30,974 bases of DNA from Elusimicrobiota bacterium (GTDB lineage Bacteria; Elusimicrobiota; Elusimicrobia; Elusimicrobiales; Elusimicrobiaceae): contig JAEWSL010000002.1 in assembly GCA_023398295.1 (NCBI GenBank), positions 1-30,974 on the forward strand, in the 5' to 3' direction. The first letter of the stretch is position 1; every line of letters begins with the position of its first letter. Under the pieces are notes generated by a model. It ran no database searches and was not told the DNA's origin. It saw nothing but the letters and a program-made list of their open reading frames with translations. The position numbers and the translations under genes were made by a program. Of the stretch, positions 1-9,076 are shown in pieces.

Positions 1-3000
1 ACCGCCCGTGATATCTTTTGTGCCGCCGGCTTCTTTTGCTATCTTGGCAAGAATATCGCCGCCGCGGACTTCTTCGCCGCTGTCTACAAGCAAAATAGTG
101 TCAATGGGCAGAGGATAAGTAAATTTATCTTTTTTGCCCTCTATTACAACACGCGGATTTTTGCGCGCGGTTTTGCTGGCCGTTATCTTACGTTCAATGA
201 TACCGGTAACTTTGTTTCTCTCTTCCTGAAGCGTAATACCTTCCTGCACGTCAAGAAGTTTTATCACGCCGTCAATTTCGGAGATAACGGGCAGGGAGTG
301 CGGGTCCCACTCGGCCATAAGAGCGTCTTTTTCAACCGCCGATTTGTCGGCGGCAAACAATCTTGCGCCGTAGGGAATCTTATATTCCTTAACCGCGCCT
401 TTTTCGCCCTCTACAAAGATAGAACCGTTTCTTGACACCACTACTTTATTTTCAAACTGGTCGGTAATAGTCTTAATGTCTTTGAAGACCGCTTTACCCG
501 CAATTTCCGCCGCGGCCTGGGAGCGGCTTAAAACGCGCGACGCCGCGCCGCCGATGTGGAACGTTCTTAACGTAAGCTGGGTGCCCGGCTCGCCTATTGA
601 CTGGGCCGCTATGATGCCGACTGTGTCGCCTTTTCTTGTCAAAAGGCCTGTCGCAAGGCTGTTGCCGTAGCATTTTGCACAAATGCCGTAAGGAGCGCCG
701 CAGGTTAAAACGCTGCGCACCCTCATGCTTTCAATTTCATATTTCTTTACGGCCTTTGCCTGTTTGGCGTTTATAATATCGCCTTTCTTTATAATGGTAA
801 TCTCTTTATCGCCGTCTTTTACCGTCACGTCTTCAAGGGCGCAGCGGCCTAAAACGCGTTCCTCAAGAGGCTCTATTATTTCTTCGCCGCTCATAAGAGA
901 TTTTAGTAAAACGCCGTCTGAAGTGCCGCAGTCCTCCTCGGTCACCACAAGGTTATGGCCCACGTCAATAAGACGTCTGGTAAGATAACCCGCGTCGGCC
1001 GTTTTCAAAGCCGTGTCGGACAAACCTTTACGTCCGCCGTGAGTGGAAATAAAATATTCCAGCACCGAAAGGCCTTCGCGGAAGTTTGCCGTAATAGGAC
1101 TTTCAATAATTTCGCCCTGACCGCCGGTAAGTTTCTTCTGCGGTTTGGCCATAAGACCTCTCATACCCGCAAGCTGCCTCACCTGCTGACGCGATCCGCG
1201 CGCGCCGCTGTTTGCCATAAGATAGACGGAGTTAAATTTCTGCTCGCCTTCTTTTGAGGGGCGTTTTTCCACGGCAGACATTTCCTTAAATAAATCTTCT
1301 GCGACTTCGTCTGTAACCTTGGTCCAGATATCAATAACTTTATTGTATCTTTCGCCTTCGGTGATAATGCCCTGCTCGGCCTGCTTCTGTATCGCTTTGA
1401 CCTGCTTTTGCGCTTCGGCTACTCTGGCTTCTTTCTTCTGGGGAATTATCATGTCCGCCACAGAGATGGACAAACCGGATTTTGTCGCGTATTTATAGCC
1501 CGTTTCCATAATGCGGTCCAAAAGCTGGACGGTTTCAAAACGTCCGTATTTGGGATCTTTATAGCAGTCGCTTACCAAAGAAGCAAGTTCTTTCTTGCCC
1601 ACATCTTTGTTGATAAAGGGCCAGCCCTGCGGCATAATATCGTTAAAAATTATGCGCCCGACGGAAGTATAGTTTTTCCATTTATCTGCGTCTTTGCCTT
1701 CGTCGGCAAGGTCGGTTATGCCTCTTACTTTGATTTTAGCGTGCAAAGATACTTTGCCGTATTCATAGGCAATTAAAGCGTCTTCTTTATCGCTGAAAAT
1801 CATACCTTCGCCCAAGTCGTTTTCTTTAACTTTGGTAATAAAGTTTATGCCCAGCACCATATCATGCGAAGGGGCGGCAATAGGACGCCCGCTTGCGGGC
1901 GATAAAATATTATTGGTCGCCATCATAAGCGTGCGCGCTTCAATTTGCGCTTCAAGCGTAAGCGGAACGTGGACGGCCATTTGGTCGCCGTCAAAGTCCG
2001 CGTTGAAAGCGGCGCAGGTAAGCGGGTGAAGCTGTATGGCTTTACCTTCAATTAAAACCGGCTCAAAAGCCTGTATGCCCAGACGGTGCAAAGTGGGGGC
2101 GCGGTTTAAGAGAACGGGGTGATTTTTGGTAACTTTTTCAAGAATATCCCAAATTTCCGGGCGCACCCTTTCAAGCGCTTTCTTCGCAGCTTTTAGCGTA
2201 AGCCCTTCTTTTTTCATCAGTTCGCCTATGATAAAAGGTTTAAATAATTCCAGCGCCATAAGTTTGGGCAGACCGCATTGGTGAAGCTTTAAGTTAGGCC
2301 CTACCACAATTACCGAACGGCCGGAATAGTCAACGCGTTTACCCAGCAGGTTTTGGCGGAATCTGCCGTGCTTACCCTTAATAACGTCTGAAAGGGATTT
2401 AAGCGGCCTGCCGCCCGCTCCTATAAAAAACTTACCGCGCGCGCCGTTTTCAATTAAAGCGTCAACGGCTTCCTGCAAAAGACGCTTTTCATTGTAAATC
2501 ATAACTTCGGGCGCTCTTAAGCTTTCAATGTGCTTAAGGCGGTTGTTCCTGTTGATTATCCTTCTGTATAAATCGTTTAAGTCCGAAGCGGCAAAGCGGC
2601 CGCCGTCAAGCGGGACAAGAGGCCTCAAATCGGGCGGGATAACGGGCAAAACGCTGAGTATCATATCCTGCGGTTTGTTGCCGCTGTCCTTAAACTCTTC
2701 AAGAGTTTTTATTCTGCGCACAAGTTTGCTTCGCTCAAGCTCGCTTTGAGTGTCTTTAAGTTCGGCGTGAAGGCGCACACTTTCTTTATCAAAATCAATG
2801 CCGCTTAAAAGTTCTTTAATAGCCGGCGCGCCTATGCCCACTTTAAGTTTGGAGCCATGCTTTTTCTTGGCTTCCCTTACCTGCGCGTCGCTGAGTAAAT
2901 CGCCTTTCTTAAAATCTGTCCTGCCTGTTACGCTGTCAACGGCGTCTTCCAAAACGACGTAGCTGGCGTAATAGACAATGCGCTCCAAATCCGTGGTGCG

Positions 3001-3408
3001 CATATCAAGCAGAATGCCTATTCTGGAAGGCGTCTTGCGTAAAAACCAGACGTGAGCCACCGGCACGGCAAGCTCAATATGGCCCATACGCTCGCGGCGG
3101 ACTTTGGCCTCGGTAATTTCAACGCCGCAACGGTCGCACTGTATGCCTTTGAATTTAACCCAGCGGTATTTGCCGCAGGAACACTCATAGTCTTTGGTCG
3201 GGCCGAAGATACGCTCGCAGAAAAGGCCGTCCCTCTCCGGTTTTAAGGTTCTGTAATTAATGGTTTCGGGTTTCTTGACTTCCCCGCTGGACCAAGACAT
3301 TATTTGCTCGGGCCCGGCAATGCCTAATTTCATTGCGTCAAAATCAAAAAAGTTCAGCTCGCTTACTTTTTTTGTTTTTTTGGTTGTATTATTTGACACG
3401 TCAAACAT
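1..3408 (-). CDS. rpoC: DNA-directed RNA polymerase subunit beta' (partial, C-terminus beyond the left edge)
   Basis: This is the beta' subunit, which carries the catalytic magnesium site and the downstream DNA clamp of RNA polymerase. The frame is open from ATG at 3408 to the left edge (1136 codons), so the last part of the protein is outside the window. Seen in the translation: the N-terminal zinc site (CSCG, then CDRC, near residue 70), the catalytic loop NADFDGDQM (bases about 1984-2010), and the second zinc cluster (CGTSDG, then CGAPYGICAKC). A bridge-helix/trigger-loop stretch with GEPGTQLTLRTFHIGG follows. The start is fixed by a GGAG ribosome site in the 12-base gap after the rpoB stop, so the two subunits are co-transcribed and probably translationally coupled. 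No break or frameshift is visible. Confidence 0.98.
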   Translation of the reverse strand, partial: MFDVSNNTTKKTKKVSELNFFDFDAMKLGIAGPEQIMSWSSGEVKKPETINYRTLKPERDGLFCERIFGPTKDYECSCGKYRWVKFKGIQCDRCGVEITEAKVRRERMGHIELAVPVAHVWFLRKTPSRIGILLDMRTTDLERIVYYASYVVLEDAVDSVTGRTDFKKGDLLSDAQVREAKKKHGSKLKVGIGAPAIKELLSGIDFDKESVRLHAELKDTQSELERSKLVRRIKTLEEFKDSGNKPQDMILSVLPVIPPDLRPLVPLDGGRFAASDLNDLYRRIINRNNRLKHIESLRAPEVMIYNEKRLLQEAVDALIENGARGKFFIGAGGRPLKSLSDVIKGKHGRFRQNLLGKRVDYSGRSVIVVGPNLKLHQCGLPKLMALELFKPFIIGELMKKEGLTLKAAKKALERVRPEIWDILEKVTKNHPVLLNRAPTLHRLGIQAFEPVLIEGKAIQLHPLTCAAFNADFDGDQMAVHVPLTLEAQIEARTLMMATNNILSPASGRPIAAPSHDMVLGINFITKVKENDLGEGMIFSDKEDALIAYEYGKVSLHAKIKVRGITDLADEGKDADKWKNYTSVGRIIFNDIMPQGWPFINKDVGKKELASLVSDCYKDPKYGRFETVQLLDRIMETGYKYATKSGLSISVADMIIPQKKEARVAEAQKQVKAIQKQAEQGIITEGERYNKVIDIWTKVTDEVAEDLFKEMSAVEKRPSKEGEQKFNSVYLMANSGARGSRQQVRQLAGMRGLMAKPQKKLTGGQGEIIESPITANFREGLSVLEYFISTHGGRKGLSDTALKTADAGYLTRRLIDVGHNLVVTEEDCGTSDGVLLKSLMSGEEIIEPLEERVLGRCALEDVTVKDGDKEITIIKKGDIINAKQAKAVKKYEIESMRVRSVLTCGAPYGICAKCYGNSLATGLLTRKGDTVGIIAAQSIGEPGTQLTLRTFHIGGAASRVLSRSQAAAEIAGKAVFKDIKTITDQFENKVVVSRNGSIFVEGEKGAVKEYKIPYGARLFAADKSAVEKDALMAEWDPHSLPVISEIDGVIKLLDVQEGITLQEERNKVTGIIERKITASKTARKNPRVVIEGKKDKFTYPLPIDTILLVDSGEEVRGGDILAKIAKEAGGTKDITGG

Positions 3409-3420
3409 TTTTATTCTCCA

Positions 3421-6400
3421 CTATTTAACCGAGGCTTTTTCCGCCGGTTTGGCGGGGGCGTTTTCTTCTTCTTTATTTACGCCTTTAAGCAATTCCACGC
3501 TGATGCCCAGAGCCTGCAGTTCTTTTACAAGAACCTTGAAGCTTTCTGGTACGCCGGGCTGGGTGGGCAATTCGCCTTTAACTATGGCTTCGTACATTTT
3601 AGTTCTGCCTATAAAGTCGTCGGACTTAACGGTCAAGAATTCTTGCAGCGTGTAAGTGGCGCCGTATCCTTCAATAGCCCAGACTTCCATTTCGCCGAAT
3701 CTCTGCCCGCCGAATTGCGCTTTGCCGCCCAAGGGCTGGCGCGTAATAAGGCTGTAAGGGCCGGTGGAACGGCTGTGCACTTTATCTTCAACGAGGTGAA
3801 TAAGTTTCATTATGTACATATAGCCGATGGTAACTTTTTCGGCAAAAGGCTCGCCCGTCCTGCCGTCGTATAAAGTGATGCGGCAGTAATCGTCGGGCAG
3901 ATAAGCTTCCGGCACGCCTTTCTTGCGCAAAACTTCTTTTGCTTTCTGTACCTGCGCTTTGACTTCTTCTTCCGAAGGGCCGTCAAAAACAGGCGTCGCC
4001 GTATGTATGTTCAAATGATGCGCCGCCCAGCCGAGCATTGTTTCAAACAGCTGGCCGACGTTCATTCTGGACGGTATGCCTAAAGGAGAGAGCACCACGT
4101 CAATGGGGGTGCCGTCGGGAAGGAAAGGCATGTCTTCTTCCGGCAGAATTCTTGCCACAACGCCTTTGTTGCCGTGTCTGCCGGAAAGTTTATCGCCCAC
4201 CTGCACTTTGCGCTTTGAGGCTATGTAAACTTTTACGGATTTATTGACGGTAACCGAAAGCTCTTCCCCGTTACCGAGCAGCGTTTCGCTTACCTCTTTA
4301 TTATAGGCCGTAAGCAAATCCGCTTCAAAGTCTTTATACAAAGCCTTTAGATTTTCTTCTTCTTTAGCGGACTGCTTGCCTTTGCTTTCTTTTAAGTTAT
4401 CTAAGGCAAGCTTCCTCTCTTCTTTTATTTTGGCGAAGCTTTCCTGATACTCTTTAACGGCGGCAAGAATGTTCTTTCTGTCTTCATCGGAGGAAACCAT
4501 GCGCGATATCTTGCCGTTTAGGGCTTCAGAAGCGACTCTCTTTACCAATTCTTCGGTCAGATTGGACTTTCTTTCCTTGCGGACAAAAACCCTTGTCCCT
4601 ATCACTTTGCCCGTCGTGCCCGGAGGCACGCGCAAAGAGGCGTCCACAACATCGTCGGCCTTCTTGCCGAAGATTACTTTAAGCAATCTCTCTTCGGGGG
4701 TAAGCTGCTGCTCGCCCTTAGGCGTAACTTTGCCGACTAAAATATCGCCCGGCCCCACTACCGTGGAGGGGATAATTATGCCGTTTTCGTCTAAGTGGGA
4801 TAAAGCTTCCGTCCCTATATTGGGAATATCTCTTGTGATTTCCTCTGCGCCAAGTTTGGTAGATCTGGCGTCGGTGGAAAACTCGTGCAAATGCACGGAA
4901 GTTAAAATATCCTCTTTAACAAGACGGCTGGACACTAAAATGGCGTCTTCGTAGTTATACCCTTCCCAGCTCATAAAACCTACAAGCAGGTTTCTGCCTA
5001 AAGCCAAAACGCCGTCTTGCATAGCGGGTCCGTCAACCAAGATTTGGCCCTGTTTTACCGCATCGCCAGTTTTTACCAAAGGCTTATGGTTTATGCAGGT
5101 ATCTTGGTTTGAACGTTTATATTTGGTCAGACGGTAAATATCCATTTTGCCGCCCTTGGCGGGAGAAAGAGCAATAGTTTCCGCAGACGAAAAAACTACC
5201 GTTCCGTCTTGTCTTGCCGTCATGGCGGAGCCCGCGTCTTTTGCCACGGAATCTTCTATGCCAGTGCCGACTAAAGGAGCTTCCGTCTTAAGCAAAGGCA
5301 CCGCCTGACGCTGCATGTTGCAGCCCATCAGCGCGCGGTTTGCGTCGTCGTGCTCAAGGAACGGTATCAAAGCGGCAGATACGCTTATGACCTGTAAAGG
5401 GGAAATATCCATATAGTCAACTTCCGCAGGTGTGACCACGGGATAATCGGATTGCCAGCGGCACGCCACGTGATCGGTGGCAAGCTTATTGCCGCCGTCA
5501 AGCGGGGTGTTGCTTTGGGCCACCATATAATCGTCTTCTATATCGGCGGTTAAGTATTCCACTCTGTCGGTAGCTTTGCCGCTTTCAACTTTTCTGAAAG
5601 GGGACTCCAGCAAACCGTATTTATTTACCTTGGAATAGCACGCCAAAGAAGTAATAAGACCGATGTTCGGGCCTTCGGGCGTTTCAATGGGGCAAAGCCT
5701 GCCGTAGTGGGTGTGATGGACGTCGCGCACTTCAAAACCGGCGCGCTTTCTGTTAAGACCGCCGGGGCCCAAGGCCGAAAGGCGGCGTTTATGGGTAAGC
5801 TCGGAAAGAGGGTTAATCTGGTCCATAAACTGCGAAAGCTGCGACGTGCCGAAAAACTTTCTTACAATTGCTATTACCGGCTGGGAATTTACCAGCTGGC
5901 GCGGCGTTATTTTAGAGGCCGCCGCTTCTTTATTCATTCTATCGCGCGCCGTCTTTGCCATTTGTGAAAGACCTACGCGGATCTGGTTTTCAAGAAGTTC
6001 GCCTATGCCTCTTACGCGCCTGTTGCCGAGATGGTCAATATCGTCCAGTTTGAAATCAACGGAAGTGCCGTAGCGTTCGGCTATATATTCCTCGCCGGCG
6101 TTTAAGGCGGCAAGATACTGGACGGTTACTATAACGTCTTCGGGGGATAAGGTTCTTCTCTTCTCGGCGGGGGAAGTAAATTTTTTGAATTTTTCCTTTT
6201 CCAGCGCGTCAAAGAAAGTTTTGAATTTTCTGTTTATTTTATATCTTCCCACGAAGCTTAAATCATATCTTCTTACGTTCTTAAAAAGCAGGCCGTCCAA
6301 AAACTGTTCTGCCTGTTCTTTGACGATAAAATCCTGCCCTCTAAGGCGTTTGAAGATTTCATACTGCGCTTCTTTTGAAGTTTTGCTTTCTTCTTTTTTC

Positions 6401-7299
6401 GCTTCCAAAGTGGCTAAAATGGAGGGATTATCCTGCCTGGGATTGCCGCTCAAAACCCTTACGGAAGGAACTTTCTTCTGTATAAGCAGGTTAAAAGTTT
6501 TGTCATCAAGAGGAACGGCAGCGTTATCGTCTAAATTCCAGAGGACTTCGCCCGTGGAAGGATCCACAATATCCTCCGCAACGTAGCGGCCCACAAAATT
6601 ATCAATATCGGTAAGTTTGACGGGCAAAACTTCGGAGGGGTAAAAAGCCTGCAGAATTTCGGCGTTGGTTTCCAGCCCGCACGCACGCAGGAAGGTGGTG
6701 GCTAAAACCTTTTTCTTTCTGTCAATTCTTACCCATAAAATATTGGCCAAATCAAACTGAAACTCCACCCACGCGCCCCTATAAGGGATAATGCGCGCAA
6801 CGAAGAGCTTTTTACCCAAAGTGCTCTGTTTTTTCTCTTCGTCTTCTTCAAAAATAATACCCGGGGAGCGGTGCAATTGGCTTACCACCACGCGCTCGGC
6901 CCCGTTAAAAACAAAACAGCCGCCTTCGGTCATTAAAGGTAAATCGCATAAATTTAATTCTTCTTCTTTTGCGGCGGAAAGAGCGCCGTTTTTCTTCTTA
7001 ACCATCAAGCGAAGTTTCGCTTTGAGCGGGGCGCTGTAAGTGCCGTCTTTTATAATAGCTTCCGTAGGGGTGGAATATTTTGGCTCCGCCAGACCGTAAC
7101 TTAAGAATTCCAGCCTCATGCTGCCGTCGGGAGCTTCTATGGGGAACACGTCTTCAAAAGCGGCCTGAAGGCCTCTTAATTCCCTTTTGGCGGGAGCGAC
7201 GTCTAATTGTAAAAAATCTTCAAAAGACAGCCTTTGCATATCAAGTAAATGCGGTAAGGCCAGCTTTGTTTTTATCTTGCCGAAATTTAACTGTTTCAT
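3421..7299 (-). CDS. rpoB: DNA-directed RNA polymerase subunit beta
   Basis: Full-length beta subunit (1292 aa, near the usual 1200-1350). It holds the rifampicin pocket and, with beta', forms the active centre. Seen: the N-terminal lobe (LDMQRLSFEDFL), the fork/rifampicin cluster FGTSQLSQFMDQINPLSELTHKRRLSALGPGG, the HHTHYGRLCPIETPEGPNIGLI block, the C-terminal KLSGRHGNKGVV and the terminal GGKAQFGGQRFGEMEVWA clamp motif. The rifampicin cluster has Ile where E. coli has Asn518; the His526 and Ser531 equivalents are kept. A lysine/glutamate-rich insertion (EERKLALDNLKESKGKQ) lies in the C-terminal half, and the C-terminus ends in a short Lys/Ala/Glu tail. ATG at 7299 has AGGAAG upstream. The gene sits 111 bases after rplL and 12 before rpoC. 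Confidence 0.99.
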   Translation of the reverse strand: MKQLNFGKIKTKLALPHLLDMQRLSFEDFLQLDVAPAKRELRGLQAAFEDVFPIEAPDGSMRLEFLSYGLAEPKYSTPTEAIIKDGTYSAPLKAKLRLMVKKKNGALSAAKEEELNLCDLPLMTEGGCFVFNGAERVVVSQLHRSPGIIFEEDEEKKQSTLGKKLFVARIIPYRGAWVEFQFDLANILWVRIDRKKKVLATTFLRACGLETNAEILQAFYPSEVLPVKLTDIDNFVGRYVAEDIVDPSTGEVLWNLDDNAAVPLDDKTFNLLIQKKVPSVRVLSGNPRQDNPSILATLEAKKEESKTSKEAQYEIFKRLRGQDFIVKEQAEQFLDGLLFKNVRRYDLSFVGRYKINRKFKTFFDALEKEKFKKFTSPAEKRRTLSPEDVIVTVQYLAALNAGEEYIAERYGTSVDFKLDDIDHLGNRRVRGIGELLENQIRVGLSQMAKTARDRMNKEAAASKITPRQLVNSQPVIAIVRKFFGTSQLSQFMDQINPLSELTHKRRLSALGPGGLNRKRAGFEVRDVHHTHYGRLCPIETPEGPNIGLITSLACYSKVNKYGLLESPFRKVESGKATDRVEYLTADIEDDYMVAQSNTPLDGGNKLATDHVACRWQSDYPVVTPAEVDYMDISPLQVISVSAALIPFLEHDDANRALMGCNMQRQAVPLLKTEAPLVGTGIEDSVAKDAGSAMTARQDGTVVFSSAETIALSPAKGGKMDIYRLTKYKRSNQDTCINHKPLVKTGDAVKQGQILVDGPAMQDGVLALGRNLLVGFMSWEGYNYEDAILVSSRLVKEDILTSVHLHEFSTDARSTKLGAEEITRDIPNIGTEALSHLDENGIIIPSTVVGPGDILVGKVTPKGEQQLTPEERLLKVIFGKKADDVVDASLRVPPGTTGKVIGTRVFVRKERKSNLTEELVKRVASEALNGKISRMVSSDEDRKNILAAVKEYQESFAKIKEERKLALDNLKESKGKQSAKEEENLKALYKDFEADLLTAYNKEVSETLLGNGEELSVTVNKSVKVYIASKRKVQVGDKLSGRHGNKGVVARILPEEDMPFLPDGTPIDVVLSPLGIPSRMNVGQLFETMLGWAAHHLNIHTATPVFDGPSEEEVKAQVQKAKEVLRKKGVPEAYLPDDYCRITLYDGRTGEPFAEKVTIGYMYIMKLIHLVEDKVHSRSTGPYSLITRQPLGGKAQFGGQRFGEMEVWAIEGYGATYTLQEFLTVKSDDFIGRTKMYEAIVKGELPTQPGVPESFKVLVKELQALGISVELLKGVNKEEENAPAKPAEKASVK

Positions 7300-7365
7300 T
7301 TTTAACTTCCTGCGTTTTAGATTTGCCCGACCGGTAAGCGCGCCGTTATGACGACTTCGGGCAGA

Positions 7366-7394
7366 TATCCCCCGCCCTCAAAGGGCGGGGGATA
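7366..7394 (-). promoter_or_regulatory. Strong 13-bp hairpin between rplL and rpoB (possible attenuator or processing site)
   Basis: Bases 7366-7378 (TATCCCCCGCCCT) pair perfectly with 7382-7394 around a three-base loop. A weaker 6-bp stem (GCCCGA 7325-7330 with TCGGGC 7357-7362) lies between it and rpoB. In the direction of transcription no T-run follows, so it is not a normal intrinsic terminator. In E. coli the rplL-rpoB gap holds an attenuator and an RNase III site that set the ribosomal protein to polymerase ratio. A similar role here is inferred from position. Confidence 0.6.
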
Positions 7395-7410
7395 ATTTTA
7401 TATTTTCTGC

Positions 7411-7794
7411 TTATTTAAGTTCAACGGTGCCGCCGGCTTCGGTGATTTTCTTCTTCATGTCTTCGGCTTCGGCTTTTGCAACGTTTTCTTTTACGGCTTT
7501 GGGAGCGCCTTCAACCAAGTCTTTGGCTTCCTTCAAGCCTAAACCGGTAAGTTCGCGCACAATCTTGATGACGGCAATTTTCTTTGCGGCGTCAACGGCG
7601 GCAAGCATAACGGTAAATTCCGTTTTCTCTTCGCCTGCGGCGGCGGCCGCTACGGGAGCGGCGGCTACAGCCGCGACGGGAGCCGCAGCTTTAACGCCAA
7701 ATTTTTCTTCAACCGCTTTGACCAGTTCGGAAAGTTCAAGAACTGTCATTTCGGCTATTGCGTTTACTAATTCTTCTTTTGTTAACTTTGCCAT
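7411..7794 (-). CDS. rplL: 50S ribosomal protein L7/L12
   Basis: L7/L12 forms the flexible ribosomal stalk that recruits translation GTPases. The 127-aa protein has the expected three parts. The N-terminal dimerisation helices begin MAKLTKEELVNAIAEMTVLEL. An Ala/Pro/Val hinge follows (about residues 36-54). The C-terminal globular domain contains EFTVML, KIAVIKIVRELTGLGLKEAKDLVE and GGTVELK. The open frame extends 28 codons further upstream, but that extension has no ribosomal character. ATG at 7794 gives the canonical N-terminus and has AAGGA about 11 bases upstream, so it was chosen. It lies 143 bases after rplJ in the same operon. Confidence 0.98.
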   Translation of the reverse strand: MAKLTKEELVNAIAEMTVLELSELVKAVEEKFGVKAAAPVAAVAAAPVAAAAAGEEKTEFTVMLAAVDAAKKIAVIKIVRELTGLGLKEAKDLVEGAPKAVKENVAKAEAEDMKKKITEAGGTVELK

Positions 7795-7937
7795 TTTATC
7801 TTTATTCCTTTTTATTTGAGTAGCTGCCTTCTGCTTAGGAAAACCTAAACCCGTGCATTTATCCCTTGCTTGCCGCAATTTGCCGCGGTTTGCTTTATAA
7901 CGGGGCTACTACCGCTCTAAGGCGGGTTTGACTCGGC

Positions 7938-8468
7938 TTATTTCTGTTTTTCCTCAACAGCTTTGAGGACATAAGCCAAATCTCTGATAGGAGCCTGCAA
8001 CACTTGGGCGCTCTGCGCGACTGCGCTGTACAGCGCGCCGGCCAGCTTGCTGAGGTTTTCTTCCCGCGTTCCGATGGAAGCAAGAATTTTAACCTGCGCT
8101 TCGCTGTACCAAACACCTTCGCTGAAGCCTGCTCTTATCTTAAAGGCCGCATTACTCTTTGCGAAATCTGCCAGACTTTTAGCCGACAGTGCAATATCGC
8201 CGCCTTTCTTAAGCACGGCAATGGCCGTAGGCCCTTTCAAAAGGGCTTCGTCCACGCCTTCAACGCCCGCAGTTTTAAGGGCATACGACAAGATTGAGTT
8301 CCTTGCTACGCTGAATTTACATTCCGCGGAGGAAAGAATTTCCCTCAAGCCTGCCATTTCCTTAAACTTTAAGCCTTGATATGCTGTAAAGAAAAGACCT
8401 GCCGCCTGCTTTATTTCGCCGGCAAGATTTTGCGACCTTTCTTGTTTTTGTTGTTTCGTTAAGTTCAT
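7938..8468 (-). CDS. rplJ: 50S ribosomal protein L10
   Basis: L10 anchors the L7/L12 dimers to 23S rRNA and, in many bacteria, represses its own operon by binding the mRNA leader. The 176-aa protein shows the family N-terminus (KQERSQNLAGEIKQAAGLFFTAYQGLKFKEMAGLREIL), the SVARNSILSYALK segment, and a C-terminal helix (VLKAVEEKQK) of the type that binds L7/L12. The start at 8468 has no clear Shine-Dalgarno sequence; only A-rich bases precede it, after a GCGCGC-TTG-GCGCGC hairpin. This would suit control of initiation by the leader. It is the first gene of the operon; the usual upstream partners rplK and rplA are absent from this side. Confidence 0.97.
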   Translation of the reverse strand: MNLTKQQKQERSQNLAGEIKQAAGLFFTAYQGLKFKEMAGLREILSSAECKFSVARNSILSYALKTAGVEGVDEALLKGPTAIAVLKKGGDIALSAKSLADFAKSNAAFKIRAGFSEGVWYSEAQVKILASIGTREENLSKLAGALYSAVAQSAQVLQAPIRDLAYVLKAVEEKQK

Positions 8469-8799
8469 ACTTTTATTTTCAAAGCGCGCTTGGCGCGCCT
8501 TAAAATCCGTAACGCTTTAAGCGTAAAAATTTATTTTCGGGGGAGATATATCCCCTTCCCTTATTTTGAAAAGGGATTTACAAACGTCTTAAATTATCGT
8601 CCTAAACTGTTGTCGTAAAAATTATTTTTCTTCTAATAATTTTTAGCGGAAAAAAGACGGCTCAAGACCTCCCCCCTCGCCATATATGAAGTTGGGGTCT
8701 AAAGCTGCCGTTAAAACTTTACTGCCGTAATACTCTAAATTTATTTTATCAATTCGGACTGCCTTTTGCAAGTACCTGCAATGTTTATCCGCAGTGCTT
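8469..8799 (-). promoter_or_regulatory. Long structured 5' leader of the rplJ operon (possible L10 autoregulatory leader)
   Basis: About 330 nt lie between the predicted transcription start and rplJ, with no open frame of interest. On the transcribed strand there is a long stem near 8660-8715: GCTTTAGACC pairs with GGTCTTGAGC at 9 of 10 positions and is extended by ACGGC/GCCGT, enclosing C- and G-rich runs. Next come an 11-bp A/T stem (8634-8644 with 8653-8663 approximately), GGGGA/TCCCC (8540-8555), the ACGCTTTAAGCGT palindrome and GCGCGC/GCGCGC just before the start codon. L10 leaders are known autoregulatory elements. I cannot confirm the consensus kink-turn, so this name rests on position and structure. 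Confidence 0.5.
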
Positions 8800-8805
8800 A
8801 TAATT

Positions 8806-8811
8806 ATTATA
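8806..8811 (-). promoter_or_regulatory. Extended -10 promoter for the rplJ-rplL-rpoB-rpoC operon
   Basis: On the minus strand the sequence reads TGGTATAAT, a perfect -10 hexamer with an upstream TG dinucleotide. No good -35 is visible, as expected for an extended -10 promoter. It sits right beside the GC-rich hairpin at the edge of the repeat element. Confidence 0.55.
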
Positions 8812-8915
8812 CCATATTTTTTATTCTGCGCGCCAACGGCGCGCCATATGCGGGGAAAGCTAATGTTTGCAAATTACAAGCTTTTCTTTTTCAATTAAAC
8901 GAAAGAAACTACAAC

Positions 8916-9003
8916 GGAATAATTGAAGATTGCTTCCGAGCGTTCGTCCGTCTTCGCTAAAGCTACGACGAGACTTCACCTCGCGCAAAGACGGCACTAA
9001 TTG
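8916..9003. mobile_element. 88-bp nested insertion in repeat copy 1, flanked by 5-bp direct repeats
   Basis: Copy 2 reads GAAACTACAACAGCAACAG without interruption. Copy 1 has the same flanks, split by 88 bp, with ACAAC at 8911-8915 and again at 9004-9008. The inserted stretch contains an inverted repeat, CCGTCTT (8948-8954) with AAGACGG (8988-8994), and a GATTGCTTCCGAGC-like end. That end resembles short palindromic repeats seen in other bacterial genomes. It is too short to encode a transposase, so it would be a non-autonomous MITE or REP-like element. Confidence 0.55.
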
Positions 9004-9076
9004 ACAACAGCAACAACGCGCGACGAAAAAGCGCGTGCTATACGTGCCAAAACGCTTGTCGTTGACATGGCCGTTT

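Noticed and set aside
4469..4954. 161-codon plus-strand frame inside rpoB
   Set aside because: Antisense shadow of a highly conserved gene, with no start signals or recognisable motifs.
9062..9067. TTGACA as a -35 box inside the repeat (also at 14719-14724)
   Set aside because: No acceptable -10 lies 15-19 bases downstream in either copy.
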